This document shows, piece after piece, positions 45,636-53,842 of a DNA stretch of 64,000 bases. Position 1 is the stretch's first letter. Every line of letters starts with the position of its first letter. The stretch spans positions 1 to 64,000 of the forward strand of contig CAXTPG010000002.1 of the NCBI GenBank assembly GCA_964246015.1, given 5' to 3'. Origin of the DNA: JBBROS01 sp964246015. GTDB taxonomy: Bacteria > Pseudomonadota > Alphaproteobacteria > Acetobacterales > Acetobacteraceae. The position numbers and the translations under genes are program-made. The notes under the pieces are model-generated. The model did not search any database, had not been told where the DNA came from, and saw nothing but the letters and a program-made list of their open reading frames with translations.

Positions 45636-46613
45636 CTACTGGCGGCCCCCGAACGAGACCGCATACGCCAGCGACCGTATCTCGAACATCGGGTCATCCG
45701 CCGGGCCCGCAATGCCCGGCGGCACCGACACCGGGTCGAACGTGAATGCGTTGCAGGTGGCGTCCGGCACGATCTCCTTCACCGCGATCACACCCAGCTT
45801 CACGGCCCGGCGCTGCTCCTCCGGCCACGTCGCGGTGCTGTCGTTCGTCACGTCACCCGACTGCCCGATGATCGCCACGAGGTCGAACCCCACGGCACCC
45901 TTCGCCAGCCGGTCCTTCAGGTCGGCCGCGTAGAAATCGGCGGGCTTCGCCTTCACCTCCTCCTCGGTCAGGTCGAGCGTCCCGGCCTGCGGGACCGTCT
46001 TGAACTTGACGACCGTCGCCTCGTTCTTCGCGTTCGTCAGCGTGTAGGCCTGCACCGCCCAGGAGTTGATGCCGGCAAAGCTCGCGGGAACCGGATGCGA
46101 CGCCAGGTAGGCGCCCTGCGCCAGCGTGTTCGGGTTGGCGGCGCTGAACGCGCGGATCTTCTCCGCGTCCGGCTGTCCGCCCGGCCCGGGCAGGCGGACC
46201 GTCAGGAAATCCAGCATCTGCTGCGGCGTGCGCGCCAGGAACATCGGCGTCGAGATGAACAGCAGCGACGTCTCCCCGGCCGAATGCTCCAACCGGATCG
46301 AGAAGCCGCGTGTCGCCCCCTTCACCGTATCCGCGATCTTCGGGTTGCCGCCGCCCATCGCGAACCGGCCGGTGAACGGCGTCGCCTGTGCGAAGAACGG
46401 CGCCTTCGACAGCGCGGCGGCCCCGGCGCTCGGCGTGAAGCTGCCCTTGACGCAGATGCCTTTCGCGTTGCTGGACCGCACCCCGGCCGGATTGCCGGCG
46501 GCGGTGCGCTGCGCCGCGACGATGGGCACGGCGATCGGCTCCTGCGCCTGCGCCGGAACCGCCCCCAGCAGGACGGCGGCGGCCAACGGGAACGCGGATG
46601 TCATGGCGTGCAT
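45636..46613 (-). CDS. Catalase-related (SrpA-like) periplasmic protein lacking the usual distal histidine
   Basis: 325 residues: signal peptide (MTSAFPLAAAVLLGAVPAQA) and a single domain of the catalase-related peroxidase family, recognised by GICVKGSFTPS, ATRGFSIRL, FISTPMFLARTP and ADDPMFEIRSLAYAVSFGGRQ, where the tyrosine in R-x-x-A-Y would be the heme ligand. In the block that normally reads HAKG, this sequence has SNAKG, so the distal catalytic histidine seems absent. It may bind heme without real catalase activity. ATG 46613 has GAGGA ahead; 46604 is an alternative. Divergent from the Kelch gene across 92 bases. Confidence 0.8.
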   Translation of the reverse strand: MHAMTSAFPLAAAVLLGAVPAQAQEPIAVPIVAAQRTAAGNPAGVRSSNAKGICVKGSFTPSAGAAALSKAPFFAQATPFTGRFAMGGGNPKIADTVKGATRGFSIRLEHSAGETSLLFISTPMFLARTPQQMLDFLTVRLPGPGGQPDAEKIRAFSAANPNTLAQGAYLASHPVPASFAGINSWAVQAYTLTNAKNEATVVKFKTVPQAGTLDLTEEEVKAKPADFYAADLKDRLAKGAVGFDLVAIIGQSGDVTNDSTATWPEEQRRAVKLGVIAVKEIVPDATCNAFTFDPVSVPPGIAGPADDPMFEIRSLAYAVSFGGRQ

Positions 46614-46705
46614 GGGGTCGTCCTCACATCGTGTCTCGATCAGATACTTCGTGAGCGGCCGATTGGATGGTACATTCGCACGAAATTCGAAGCAGGAGCC
46701 GACCC

Positions 46706-47830
46706 ATGCGCCTCTTGAACCGCCGTGCCGCCCTGACCGGCGCCGCCACGCTGCTGGCCACGCCGGCGCTTGCCCAGCATCACCCGGCGCTGACGCCCGC
46801 CGCGCCGTCCCCCGAACCCTTCGCGCGGCTCCGCCCCAGCGGCGCCATGGTCGGCCACCTCATGCCCGACGAAACCGCCCAGCGCGTCACCGACAGCCCG
46901 GCGCCCCCCGGCCCGCCCGGACGGTGGGAGGCCCGCGCCGCCCTGCCGGTCCCCCGCAGCGAGATGGCGTGGGGCACCGCCTGGGCCGGCCGGCTGCACG
47001 TGGTGGGCGGCTACGGCGAGGGCCGGGTCGATCGCACCTACCACCACGTGTACGACCCCGGCGCCGACCGCTGGCTGATTGCCGCCCCCCTGCCGCGCGG
47101 CCTCAACCACGTCGCCGTCATCGCCACGGCCGGAAGGCTCTTTGCCCTGGGCGGCTTCACCGAGCAGAACACGGCGCCCGTCACCGACGCCCACGCGTAT
47201 GACATCGCGACCGACCGCTGGACCGAGATCGCCCCCCTGCCCCGCCCCCGGGGCGCCGCCGCCGCCGTCGCGCTCGATGGTCGCATCCACCTGATCGGCG
47301 GCGCGTCGTCGCCGAAGGAGGAACGGTCCAGCATCGGCTGGCACGAGATGTATGACCCGGCCACCGACGCCTGGACCTTGCGAAAGGCCCTGCCCGCCGC
47401 CCGGGACCACGTCGGCTGCGTCGCGATCGGCGGACGCATCCACGTCATCGGCGGCCGGTTCAACACGTTCGAGTACAACACCGGCCTGCACCACGTGTTC
47501 TTCCCCGACCGCAACACCTGGGAGCTTCGGGCGCCTCTCCCGACGCCGCGCTCGGGCCACGGCCTGGTGGAATACCAGGGCCGGCTGTTCGCGATGGGCG
47601 GCGAGGCCGGGGTGGTCGCCAACGGCCAGATCACCCAGGCCAAGGTCTTCGGCCAGATGGAAAGCTACGACCCGGGCGCCGACACCTGGCTGAGCCACGC
47701 CCCCATGCTGACGCCCCGCCACGCCGTGGGCGCGGCGACACTGGGCGGTGCCGTCTATGTGGCAGGCGGCGGCGCGGTGACGGGCGGCGCGGTGCAGTCG
47801 GCGGTGCACGAGGTGTTCACGCTGGGATAA
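46706..47830 (+). CDS. Exported Kelch-repeat beta-propeller protein
   Basis: 374 residues: a signal with twin arginine (MRLLNRRAALTGAATLLATPALAQ), then five or six Kelch repeats of about 50 residues with the typical HVVGGYG, LFALGGFTE, HLIGGASS, HVIGGRF, LFAMGGEA and YVAGGGA strands, each followed by a YDP-x-x-x-x-W block. A periplasmic propeller of unknown ligand. AGGAG lies seven bases before the ATG at 46706. It shares a divergent promoter region (46614-46705) with the catalase-like gene, so the two may respond to the same signal. Confidence 0.88.
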   Translation: MRLLNRRAALTGAATLLATPALAQHHPALTPAAPSPEPFARLRPSGAMVGHLMPDETAQRVTDSPAPPGPPGRWEARAALPVPRSEMAWGTAWAGRLHVVGGYGEGRVDRTYHHVYDPGADRWLIAAPLPRGLNHVAVIATAGRLFALGGFTEQNTAPVTDAHAYDIATDRWTEIAPLPRPRGAAAAVALDGRIHLIGGASSPKEERSSIGWHEMYDPATDAWTLRKALPAARDHVGCVAIGGRIHVIGGRFNTFEYNTGLHHVFFPDRNTWELRAPLPTPRSGHGLVEYQGRLFAMGGEAGVVANGQITQAKVFGQMESYDPGADTWLSHAPMLTPRHAVGAATLGGAVYVAGGGAVTGGAVQSAVHEVFTLG

Positions 47831-47961
47831 GCCACCGCCCCGATCCGGCCCTGCGACCAAGCCGAAGCCGCAAAGCCGACCGTCCCCGCCCGCAACGCTG
47901 CCGGCAGGGAACCACCGGCCCCGACCCCGGTTCTCTCCCCAGCAGACCACGGGAGCACAAC

Positions 47962-48912
47962 ATGGGACGATACACGTCGGGCAGCGTCGCACGCGACATC
48001 GCGGGGGGCGCCATCGCGGGGATTGCGGCGATCTGGGTCGCCGACAAGCTGGACCAGGCCATCTACCGCAAGGGCAGCCGCGCCAGCATCCGCAAGACCG
48101 AGGCCGCCCGACCCGGCGGGATGGACCCCGCCCACGTCCTGGCCAAGCGCGCCGCGGACTCCGTCGGCGTCGATATCGGCAATCCCCGGGACAACCCGGC
48201 CGGCCACACGATCCACTATGGCATCGCCGCCGCGTTCGGCGCGCTGTATGGGCTCATGCGCGGCATGTCCCCTGCTGTCGCCACGGGCCGGGGCGCGGCG
48301 TTCGGCCTCGCGATGTTCGTGCTGAAGGACGAGATCGGCAACACCGCGATGGGCACGGCGGGCAATCCGCTGAGCTATCCCGTCCGCGACCATGCCCGTG
48401 GCGCCGCCACCCATGCCGTGTTCGGCGTGCTCACCGACCTTGGGACCCGGCTGGTCTCCCCCTGGCGCGACGAGGTCGTCATCGAGCAGGGGCCGCCGCT
48501 GTCCGAACGCCTGGACCATGGCCGCGCCACCATCATCGAGAACCGCGACTACCTGATGGACCAGGGCCGGCAGACGCTGGGGCGGGGGATGGCTTATGCC
48601 GGGCACCTCGCCGAACAGGCCCGTGCCCGGTTGCCCGAGGTCGACATCGCCGCCGCTGCCGAGCGGGGCCGTGTGGCAGCGCGCCACACGGCCCGGACCC
48701 TGCAAGCCCGGCTGCCCGACGCCGACGACGTCTCCGACTACACCAGTACCGGGGCGAGGCAGGCGCGCCGCACGGCCGAGGAACTCCGGTCCCGCCTTCC
48801 CGACCCGTCGACGGTCACGAGGTCCGGCCGCCGCTTTGCGGACGATATGCGCGAAACCATCGAGGACCGCACGTCCGGCCTGTCCCGGGCCGTGCGGCGC
48901 ATCTTCGCCTGA
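47962..48912 (+). CDS. YagU-like (DUF1440) membrane protein with extended charged C-terminus
   Basis: 316 residues. The N-terminal half resembles the DUF1440/YagU inner-membrane family: AGGAIAGIAAIWVADKLDQAIYR, then HYGIAAAFGALYGLMRGMSP and the GxAxFVLKDE block. YagU in E. coli has been linked to acid tolerance. Residues 170-316 are an added, charge-rich helical extension (for example ARARLPEVDIAAAAERGRVAARH, then RAARQ-like repeats of LPD) that the usual family lacks. CGGGAG precedes the ATG. The 131 bases upstream hold no feature I can support. Confidence 0.7.
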   Translation: MGRYTSGSVARDIAGGAIAGIAAIWVADKLDQAIYRKGSRASIRKTEAARPGGMDPAHVLAKRAADSVGVDIGNPRDNPAGHTIHYGIAAAFGALYGLMRGMSPAVATGRGAAFGLAMFVLKDEIGNTAMGTAGNPLSYPVRDHARGAATHAVFGVLTDLGTRLVSPWRDEVVIEQGPPLSERLDHGRATIIENRDYLMDQGRQTLGRGMAYAGHLAEQARARLPEVDIAAAAERGRVAARHTARTLQARLPDADDVSDYTSTGARQARRTAEELRSRLPDPSTVTRSGRRFADDMRETIEDRTSGLSRAVRRIFA

Positions 48913-48957
48913 ACGCCGAGGCGGGCCGGTCGATCCGGCCGGTCCGCCCGGCACAGT

Positions 48958-50139
48958 TCAAACCGTCTCGCGGAACAGCTCCCGCCCGATGAGCATCCGC
49001 CGGATCTCGCTCGTCCCCGCCCCGATCTCGTACAGCTTCGCGTCCCGCAGCAACCGCCCCGTCGGGTAGTCGTTCACATACCCGTTGCCGCCCAGCACCT
49101 GGATTGCCTCCAGCGCCATCCACGTCGCCCGCTCCGCCGCGTAGAGGATCGCGCCGGCGGCGTCCTTGCGGCTCGTTTCCCCGCGGTCGCATGCCTTCGC
49201 CACGGCGTACACGTACGCCTTCGACGCGTTCAGCGTCACGTACATGTCGGCGATCTTGCCCTGCATCAGCTGGAACTCGCCGATCGCCTGCCCGAACTGC
49301 TTACGCTCGTGGATGTACGGCACCACCACGTCCATGCACGCCTGCATGATCCCCAGCGGCCCGGCCGCCAGCACCGCACGCTCGTAGTCCAGCCCCGACA
49401 TCAGCACGTTCACCCCGCGCCCCTCGCCGCCCAGCACGTTCTCCTCGGGGACCTCCACGTCCTCGAACACCAGCTCCCCGGTGTTGCTTCCGCGCATGCC
49501 CAGCTTGTCCAGCTTCTGCGCGCACCGGAAGCCCGGGAACCCCTTCTCGATCAGGAAGGCCGTGATCCCGCGCGCGCCGGCCGCCGGGTCCGTCTTCGCA
49601 TACACGACGAGGGTGTCCGCCTCCGGCCCGTTCGTGATCCACATCTTCGTGCCGTTCAGCACATAGCGCTCGCCCCGCTTCTCCGCCCGCAACCGCATCG
49701 AGACCACGTCCGACCCGGCGCCGGACTCGCTCATCGCCAGCGCGCCCACCGCTGCCCCGGTTACCAGTCCCGGCAGGTAGCGCCGCTTCTGCGCCTCGGT
49801 CCCGTTCTTGCGGATCTGGTTCACGCAGAGGTTGCTGTGCGCCCCATAGCTCAGGCCGACGCTGGCGCTGGCCCGGCTGATCTCCTCCATCGCGACACAG
49901 TGTTCGAGGTAGCCCATCCCCGCCCCGCCATACTCCTCCTCGACCGTCACCCCCAGCACGCCCAGGGCGCCCATCTTCGCCCACAGATCCGCCGGGAAGT
50001 CATTGTCCCGGTCGATCGCCGCCGCCCGCGGCGCAATCTCGTCCGCCGCGAACGCCGCGACGCTCTCCCGCAGCATGTCCGCACTCTCCCCCAGGTCGAA
50101 GTTGAGCGAAGGCGGGCGGTTCGACAGGCTTGCGGACAC
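48958..50139 (-). CDS. ivd: Isovaleryl-CoA dehydrogenase (acyl-CoA dehydrogenase family)
   Basis: 393 residues, an FAD flavoprotein that oxidises isovaleryl-CoA in leucine breakdown. Acyl-CoA dehydrogenase signatures: ALAMSESGAGSDVVSMRLRAEK, GTKMWITNGP, and QVLGGNGYVNDYPTGRLLRDAKLYEIGAGTSEIRRMLIGREL. The LDYER motif near residue 250 holds the glutamate expected as the catalytic base in isovaleryl-CoA dehydrogenase. GTG start at 50139 with AAGGA ahead. It is divergent from an acyl-CoA ligase gene 48 bases away. The other leucine-pathway genes are not adjacent. Confidence 0.9.
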   Translation of the reverse strand: MSASLSNRPPSLNFDLGESADMLRESVAAFAADEIAPRAAAIDRDNDFPADLWAKMGALGVLGVTVEEEYGGAGMGYLEHCVAMEEISRASASVGLSYGAHSNLCVNQIRKNGTEAQKRRYLPGLVTGAAVGALAMSESGAGSDVVSMRLRAEKRGERYVLNGTKMWITNGPEADTLVVYAKTDPAAGARGITAFLIEKGFPGFRCAQKLDKLGMRGSNTGELVFEDVEVPEENVLGGEGRGVNVLMSGLDYERAVLAAGPLGIMQACMDVVVPYIHERKQFGQAIGEFQLMQGKIADMYVTLNASKAYVYAVAKACDRGETSRKDAAGAILYAAERATWMALEAIQVLGGNGYVNDYPTGRLLRDAKLYEIGAGTSEIRRMLIGRELFRETV

Positions 50140-50187
50140 CGGCGTAATCCTTTTTCTTCACCGGGATAATAAGGTCGGACACGCCCA

Positions 50188-51888
50188 ATGACCACGTCGC
50201 CCCGTTCGGCTCCGAGTTACGTCCACGGCGCCACGACCACCCCCCTGCTGGGCGAAACCCTGGGCCAGAACCTCGACCGCACCGCCGCCCGCTTTCCGCA
50301 CAACCCGGCCCTCATCGTGCGCAGCCAGTCCATCCGATGGACCTATCAGGAGCTTGTGCACCGAGCGGAGGCGTTCGCCGCCGGGCTTCTGGCGCTGGGC
50401 CTGCAACGGGGCGACCGCGTCGGCATCTGGTCGCTCAACAACGCGGAATGGGTCGTCACCCAGTTCGCCACGGCCAAGGCGGGCATCATCCTCGTCAACA
50501 TCAACCCGGCCTATCGCCTGGTCGAGCTGGAATTCGCCCTCAATCTCGTCGGCTGCCGCGCGCTCATCACCGCCACGCGCTTCAAGACCAGCGACTACAT
50601 CGCCCTGCTGACCGAGCTCGCCCCCGAACTCCCGGCGAGCACCCCGGGCCATCTCAAATCCGTCCGCCTGCCCACGCTCGAGATCGTCATCCAGATCGGC
50701 GGCCGCAGTCCCGGCGCCATCCCCTTCGACGACGTCCCCGCCCGCGCGACCGCCGAACACGTGGAACAGCTCGCCCGGCTCCAGCCGCTGCTGCAGTTCG
50801 ACGATCCCATCAACGTCCAGTTCACCAGCGGCACCACGGGTGCGCCCAAGGGCGCCACCCTCACCCACCACAACATCCTCAACAACGGCCTGTTCATCGG
50901 CGACGCGATGCGGCTTACCGAGAACGACCGCCTCTGCATTCCCGTCCCGCTTTATCACTGCTTCGGCATGGTCCTCGGCAACCTCGCCTGCACCACCCAT
51001 GGGGCAGCCATGGTCTATCCGGGCGAAGGGTTCGACCCGCTCGCCGTCCTTGAAACGGTCGCTGCCGAACGCTGCACCGGCCTTCACGGCGTTCCCACCA
51101 TGTTCATCGCCCAGCTCGAACACAAGGAGTTCGAGCGTTTCGACCTCACCTCGCTCCGAACGGGGATCATGGCCGGCTCCCCCTGCCCCATCGAGGTGAT
51201 GCGACGCGCCGTCGACCGCATGCACCTGGACGAGATCACGATCTGCTACGGGATGACCGAAACGAGCCCCGTGAGCTTCCAAAGCTCGGCCGACGACCCG
51301 CTGGAGCGCCGGGTCAGCACCGTGGGCCGCGTCCATCCCCACCTCGAGGTGAAGGTGATCGACGCCGACGGGAGGATCGTTCCCCGGGGCACCCCGGGCG
51401 AGCTGTGCACCCGCGGATACAGCGTCATGTTGGGATACTGGGGCGACAAGGCCCGCACCGAGGGCGTCATCGACCAGGCCCGCTGGATGCATACCGGGGA
51501 CCTGGCCACCATCGACGACGAGGGTTTCTGCAACATCGTTGGGCGCATCAAGGACGTCGTGATCCGCGGTGGCGAGAACGTGTATCCCCGCGAGGTCGAG
51601 GAGTTCCTCTATACCCACCCCGCCATCCTGGACGTCCAGGTCTTCGGCGTCCCCGATGACAGGTTCGGCGAGGAGCTGTGTGCCTGGATCAAGCTGCGCC
51701 CCGACGCGACGCTGACCGAGGCCGAGATCCAGGGCTTCTGCCGCGGCAAGATCGCCCATCAGAAGATCCCGCGCTACGTCCGCTTCGTCGACGCGTTCCC
51801 CATGACCGTCACCGGCAAGATGCAGAAGTTCCTGATGCGCGAAACCATGGAAACCGAGTTTGGCGTGCAACAGGCGCAAACGGCGTGA
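50188..51888 (+). CDS. AMP-binding acyl-CoA synthetase
   Basis: 566 residues of the AMP-forming acyl-CoA ligase family. The P-loop-like FTSGTTGAPKGATLTHHN lies near residue 210, followed by YGMTETSPVSF, the A8 hinge GRIKDVVIRGGENVYPREVEE, and the C-terminal lysine in PMTVTGKMQKF. It activates a carboxylic acid with CoA; chain type is not decidable from sequence. Divergent from isovaleryl-CoA dehydrogenase across a 48-base gap, so both may be controlled together, with the ligase supplying CoA thioesters for beta-oxidation-like steps. Confidence 0.92.
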   Translation: MTTSPRSAPSYVHGATTTPLLGETLGQNLDRTAARFPHNPALIVRSQSIRWTYQELVHRAEAFAAGLLALGLQRGDRVGIWSLNNAEWVVTQFATAKAGIILVNINPAYRLVELEFALNLVGCRALITATRFKTSDYIALLTELAPELPASTPGHLKSVRLPTLEIVIQIGGRSPGAIPFDDVPARATAEHVEQLARLQPLLQFDDPINVQFTSGTTGAPKGATLTHHNILNNGLFIGDAMRLTENDRLCIPVPLYHCFGMVLGNLACTTHGAAMVYPGEGFDPLAVLETVAAERCTGLHGVPTMFIAQLEHKEFERFDLTSLRTGIMAGSPCPIEVMRRAVDRMHLDEITICYGMTETSPVSFQSSADDPLERRVSTVGRVHPHLEVKVIDADGRIVPRGTPGELCTRGYSVMLGYWGDKARTEGVIDQARWMHTGDLATIDDEGFCNIVGRIKDVVIRGGENVYPREVEEFLYTHPAILDVQVFGVPDDRFGEELCAWIKLRPDATLTEAEIQGFCRGKIAHQKIPRYVRFVDAFPMTVTGKMQKFLMRETMETEFGVQQAQTA

Positions 51889-51901
51889 TGCCGAGATCGT
51901 C

Positions 51902-52492
51902 ATGTCACTTGATCCGAAGCACCCGATAACCCAAGATTCTGCCATGCCGAGCTTTGCCCGCAGCATCCCGGACGGGGACACGCTGGAGCGTGCCGTTTGC
52001 ACGCGATGCGGCTTCGTGGATTATCAGAACCCCAAGATCGTGACCGGCTCCGTGGTCGTGCACGACGGCCAGGTGCTGTTGTGCCGCCGGGCCATCGAAC
52101 CGCGAAGGGGCTTCTGGACCCTACCCGCGGGGTACATGGAGCTGCTCGAAACCGTCGAGGAAGGCGCGATGCGCGAGGCCTGGGAAGAAGCCGAGGCCCG
52201 GATCGCGATCGACGGCACCCTCGCGATCTACAGCATCAGCCGTATCGGCCAGGTCCAGATCCTGTTCCTCGCCCGCTTCGACGGGCCGCCGCGCTTCGCT
52301 GCCGGGCCCGAAAGCCTCGATGTCCGCCTGTTTGCCTGGGACGACATTCCGTGGGACGAGCTCGCGTTCCCGTCGGTCCGCTGGGCGCTCGATGCGTGGC
52401 GCGCCCTGGCCGGGGCGCGGCCGGGCATCCCCGCCACCAACCCGCCCAGCGACCCCCGTGGCGTCGATCGGCTGATCGCGACCGCGTCATGA
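51902..52492 (+). CDS. NUDIX hydrolase with N-terminal zinc-ribbon-like motif
   Basis: 196 residues if started at ATG 51902 (an ATG at 51944 is also possible). The pair of cysteines in VCTRCGF suggests a short metal-binding ribbon, followed by a NUDIX domain with box GYMELLETVEEGAMREAWEEAEARI. The box fits G-x5-E-x7-R-E-x-x-E-E, but the later glycine of the consensus is a glutamate. These enzymes hydrolyse nucleoside diphosphate derivatives such as ADP-ribose. The stop overlaps the next gene (ATGA). Confidence 0.87.
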   Translation: MSLDPKHPITQDSAMPSFARSIPDGDTLERAVCTRCGFVDYQNPKIVTGSVVVHDGQVLLCRRAIEPRRGFWTLPAGYMELLETVEEGAMREAWEEAEARIAIDGTLAIYSISRIGQVQILFLARFDGPPRFAAGPESLDVRLFAWDDIPWDELAFPSVRWALDAWRALAGARPGIPATNPPSDPRGVDRLIATAS

Positions 52493-52848
52493 CCCGCCTC
52501 GTGCTCGCATTCCTGCTTCTCGGCCTACCCGCCGCCGCGCAGCAGCGCCCGCTGAGCCTGCAGGTCCCCGCCAATCCCGGCACGCTGCTGCCCGTTCCGG
52601 CCCGCCCGTTTGCCACCACGCCCCCTGCTTCGCCGTTCGAGCCGGCCCCACTCCCGAACCGCGATGTCGAGGGCCCTACCGGGCCCCGCGCCAGCAGCGC
52701 GCCCAGCCTTGCGCCGAGCCTTTTCACCCGGAGCGACACGTATCGCGGGGAAGGCTACTCGCGCGGGTCGACGGCGCAGGCCGAGCAGGAGCGGCGGGTC
52801 AAGCCGGGCGCCGGCTTCAACCTGAAGGTCCCGTTCGCGCCAAATTGA
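52489..52848 (+). CDS. Small proline-rich secreted protein
   Basis: 119 residues: signal peptide (MTRLVLAFLLLGLPAAAQ), then a proline-rich chain (QQRPLSLQVPANPGTLLPVPARP and FATTPPASPFEPAPLPNRD) ending in a short charged part (RSDTYRGEGYSRG; GFNLKVPFAPN). No domain recognised; probably an unstructured periplasmic or surface protein. The ATG overlaps the NUDIX stop, so it is translationally coupled, which supports it being a gene. Confidence 0.7.
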   Translation: MTRLVLAFLLLGLPAAAQQRPLSLQVPANPGTLLPVPARPFATTPPASPFEPAPLPNRDVEGPTGPRASSAPSLAPSLFTRSDTYRGEGYSRGSTAQAEQERRVKPGAGFNLKVPFAPN

Positions 52849-52851
52849 CAA

Positions 52852-52870
52852 TTTTGTGCACTGCACAAAA
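52852..52870. promoter_or_regulatory. AT-rich dyad upstream of a small membrane protein gene
   Basis: TTTTGTGCA (52852-52860), C, TGCACAAAA (52862-52870) is a perfect 9-bp inverted repeat with a single centre base, very AT-rich for this genome. Position (about 67 bases before the next ATG) and symmetry suggest a regulator operator. The TGCACTGCA core resembles TGC-rich sites bound by PhaR-type repressors, but this is only a resemblance. Confidence 0.4.
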
Positions 52871-52936
52871 AACCTCTGGACGTAACCCGTCGTTCATTGC
52901 TTCGTTGTCGAATACGACGATCGCATGGAGGCAGGG

Positions 52937-53176
52937 ATGCAGGACCGCCACTCCCACCGGGATCCGCAGCCGATGGAACCCATCGCCCTCACCCTCGCCG
53001 TCTGGCTCGGCCTGATCGTCTGCGTCACCGGCGTGATCCACATGGCGGACCGGGCGGCCGCCGACGCCGTGATGGCGCAGAACGCCCAAGCGATACGCCC
53101 CGCCATCATCGAAGCGGCGCAGGCCACCGAGGCCATGCGCGCCACGCAGTTGCGCCTGATCGCCTTCGGCAACTGA
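52937..53176 (+). CDS. Small single-helix membrane protein
   Basis: 79 residues from the ATG at 52937, which has GGAGG five bases ahead (an ATG at 52925 would be an alternative). MQDRHSHRDPQPMEPIALTL leads into one membrane helix (ALTLAVWLGLIVCVTGVIHMA), followed by an alanine-rich helical tail (AADAVMAQNAQAIRPAIIEAAQ). No family recognised. It stands alone downstream of an AT-rich dyad. A chain of GC-rich hairpin repeats follows it. Confidence 0.65.
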   Translation: MQDRHSHRDPQPMEPIALTLAVWLGLIVCVTGVIHMADRAAADAVMAQNAQAIRPAIIEAAQATEAMRATQLRLIAFGN

Positions 53177-53200
53177 TTTGCGTTGGGCCGGGGCTCAAAG

Positions 53201-53246
53201 CCAAGGGGCGTTGCCCCTTGGAATCCCATCAAAGGCGAGCCTTTGA
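53201..53246. repeat. Tandem hairpins between convergent genes
   Basis: CCAAGGGGC-GTT-GCCCCTTGG (53201-53221) is followed by TCAAAGGC-GA-GCCTTTGA (53229-53246), two perfect hairpins, and then by a GGGTCTGGGGC...GAGCCC-like segment. They fill the gap before the converging glutathione peroxidase gene. The pattern matches intergenic repeats often seen in Acetobacteraceae-type genomes. Confidence 0.55.
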
Positions 53247-53305
53247 AATCCGTTACTAAATCACCGGGTCTGGGGCAGAGCCCTTGTCTCCCGGATGGGC
53301 GTGCG

Positions 53306-53842
53306 TCACCCGATGGCGGCGTCGATCGCCTGGCGCAGGCGGCCGGCTGCGGGCTCGTCGTCGGAGCCGAAGGTGCCGAGGATGGCGCCGTTGCGGCCGA
53401 TCAGCACCTTGAAGAAGTTCCAGCGCGGCTCCCACCGGGTCTGGGCGCGGACCCATTTGTAGAAGGGCGCCGCGTCGGGACCGCGCACGTGGCTGATGCC
53501 CGACATCGGGAAATCAACGCCGTAGGTCAGCTCGCAGAAGTCCTTCACGGCGCCGTTGCTGTCATTTTCCTGGCCGAAATCCTGGCTGGGGATACCGATG
53601 ACGGCGAAGCCGCGTGGGCCGAGGCCGCGATGGAGCGCTTCGAGCTGGGTATACTGCGGGGTGTAGCCGCAGAAGCTGGCGGTGTTGACGACCAGCAGGA
53701 CCTTGCCGCGGAAGGTGGCGAAGTCGAGCGTGCCCTCGTCGATGGAGGGCATCGAGAACTGCCAGGCGGGACCGGGTTCCGGCCCGGCCGCCACCGCCAG
53801 TCCCGCTGCGCCCAGCACTGCCGCCCGCCGTGTGATGGTCAT
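53306..53842 (-). CDS. Glutathione peroxidase family protein, exported
   Basis: 178 residues. A thiol peroxidase of the glutathione peroxidase family with the peroxidatic C58 in NTASFCGYTPQYTQLE, the later SQDFGQE block that holds the catalytic glutamine, and RWNFFKVLIG with the tryptophan. A cysteine (not selenocysteine) form. The N-terminus MTITRRAAVLGAAGLAVAAG has a twin-arginine and hydrophobic core, so it is probably exported through Tat. The ATG at 53842 overlaps the stop of the upstream lipoprotein hydrolase (ATGA). Confidence 0.9.
   Translation of the reverse strand: MTITRRAAVLGAAGLAVAAGPEPGPAWQFSMPSIDEGTLDFATFRGKVLLVVNTASFCGYTPQYTQLEALHRGLGPRGFAVIGIPSQDFGQENDSNGAVKDFCELTYGVDFPMSGISHVRGPDAAPFYKWVRAQTRWEPRWNFFKVLIGRNGAILGTFGSDDEPAAGRLRQAIDAAIG

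Noticed and set aside
47831..47961. Possible small RNA between the Kelch and YagU-like genes
   Set aside because: No conserved structure, promoter or terminator could be seen.
53177..53305. CRISPR-like tandem repeats
   Set aside because: The units are single hairpins of different sequence with no regular spacer length.
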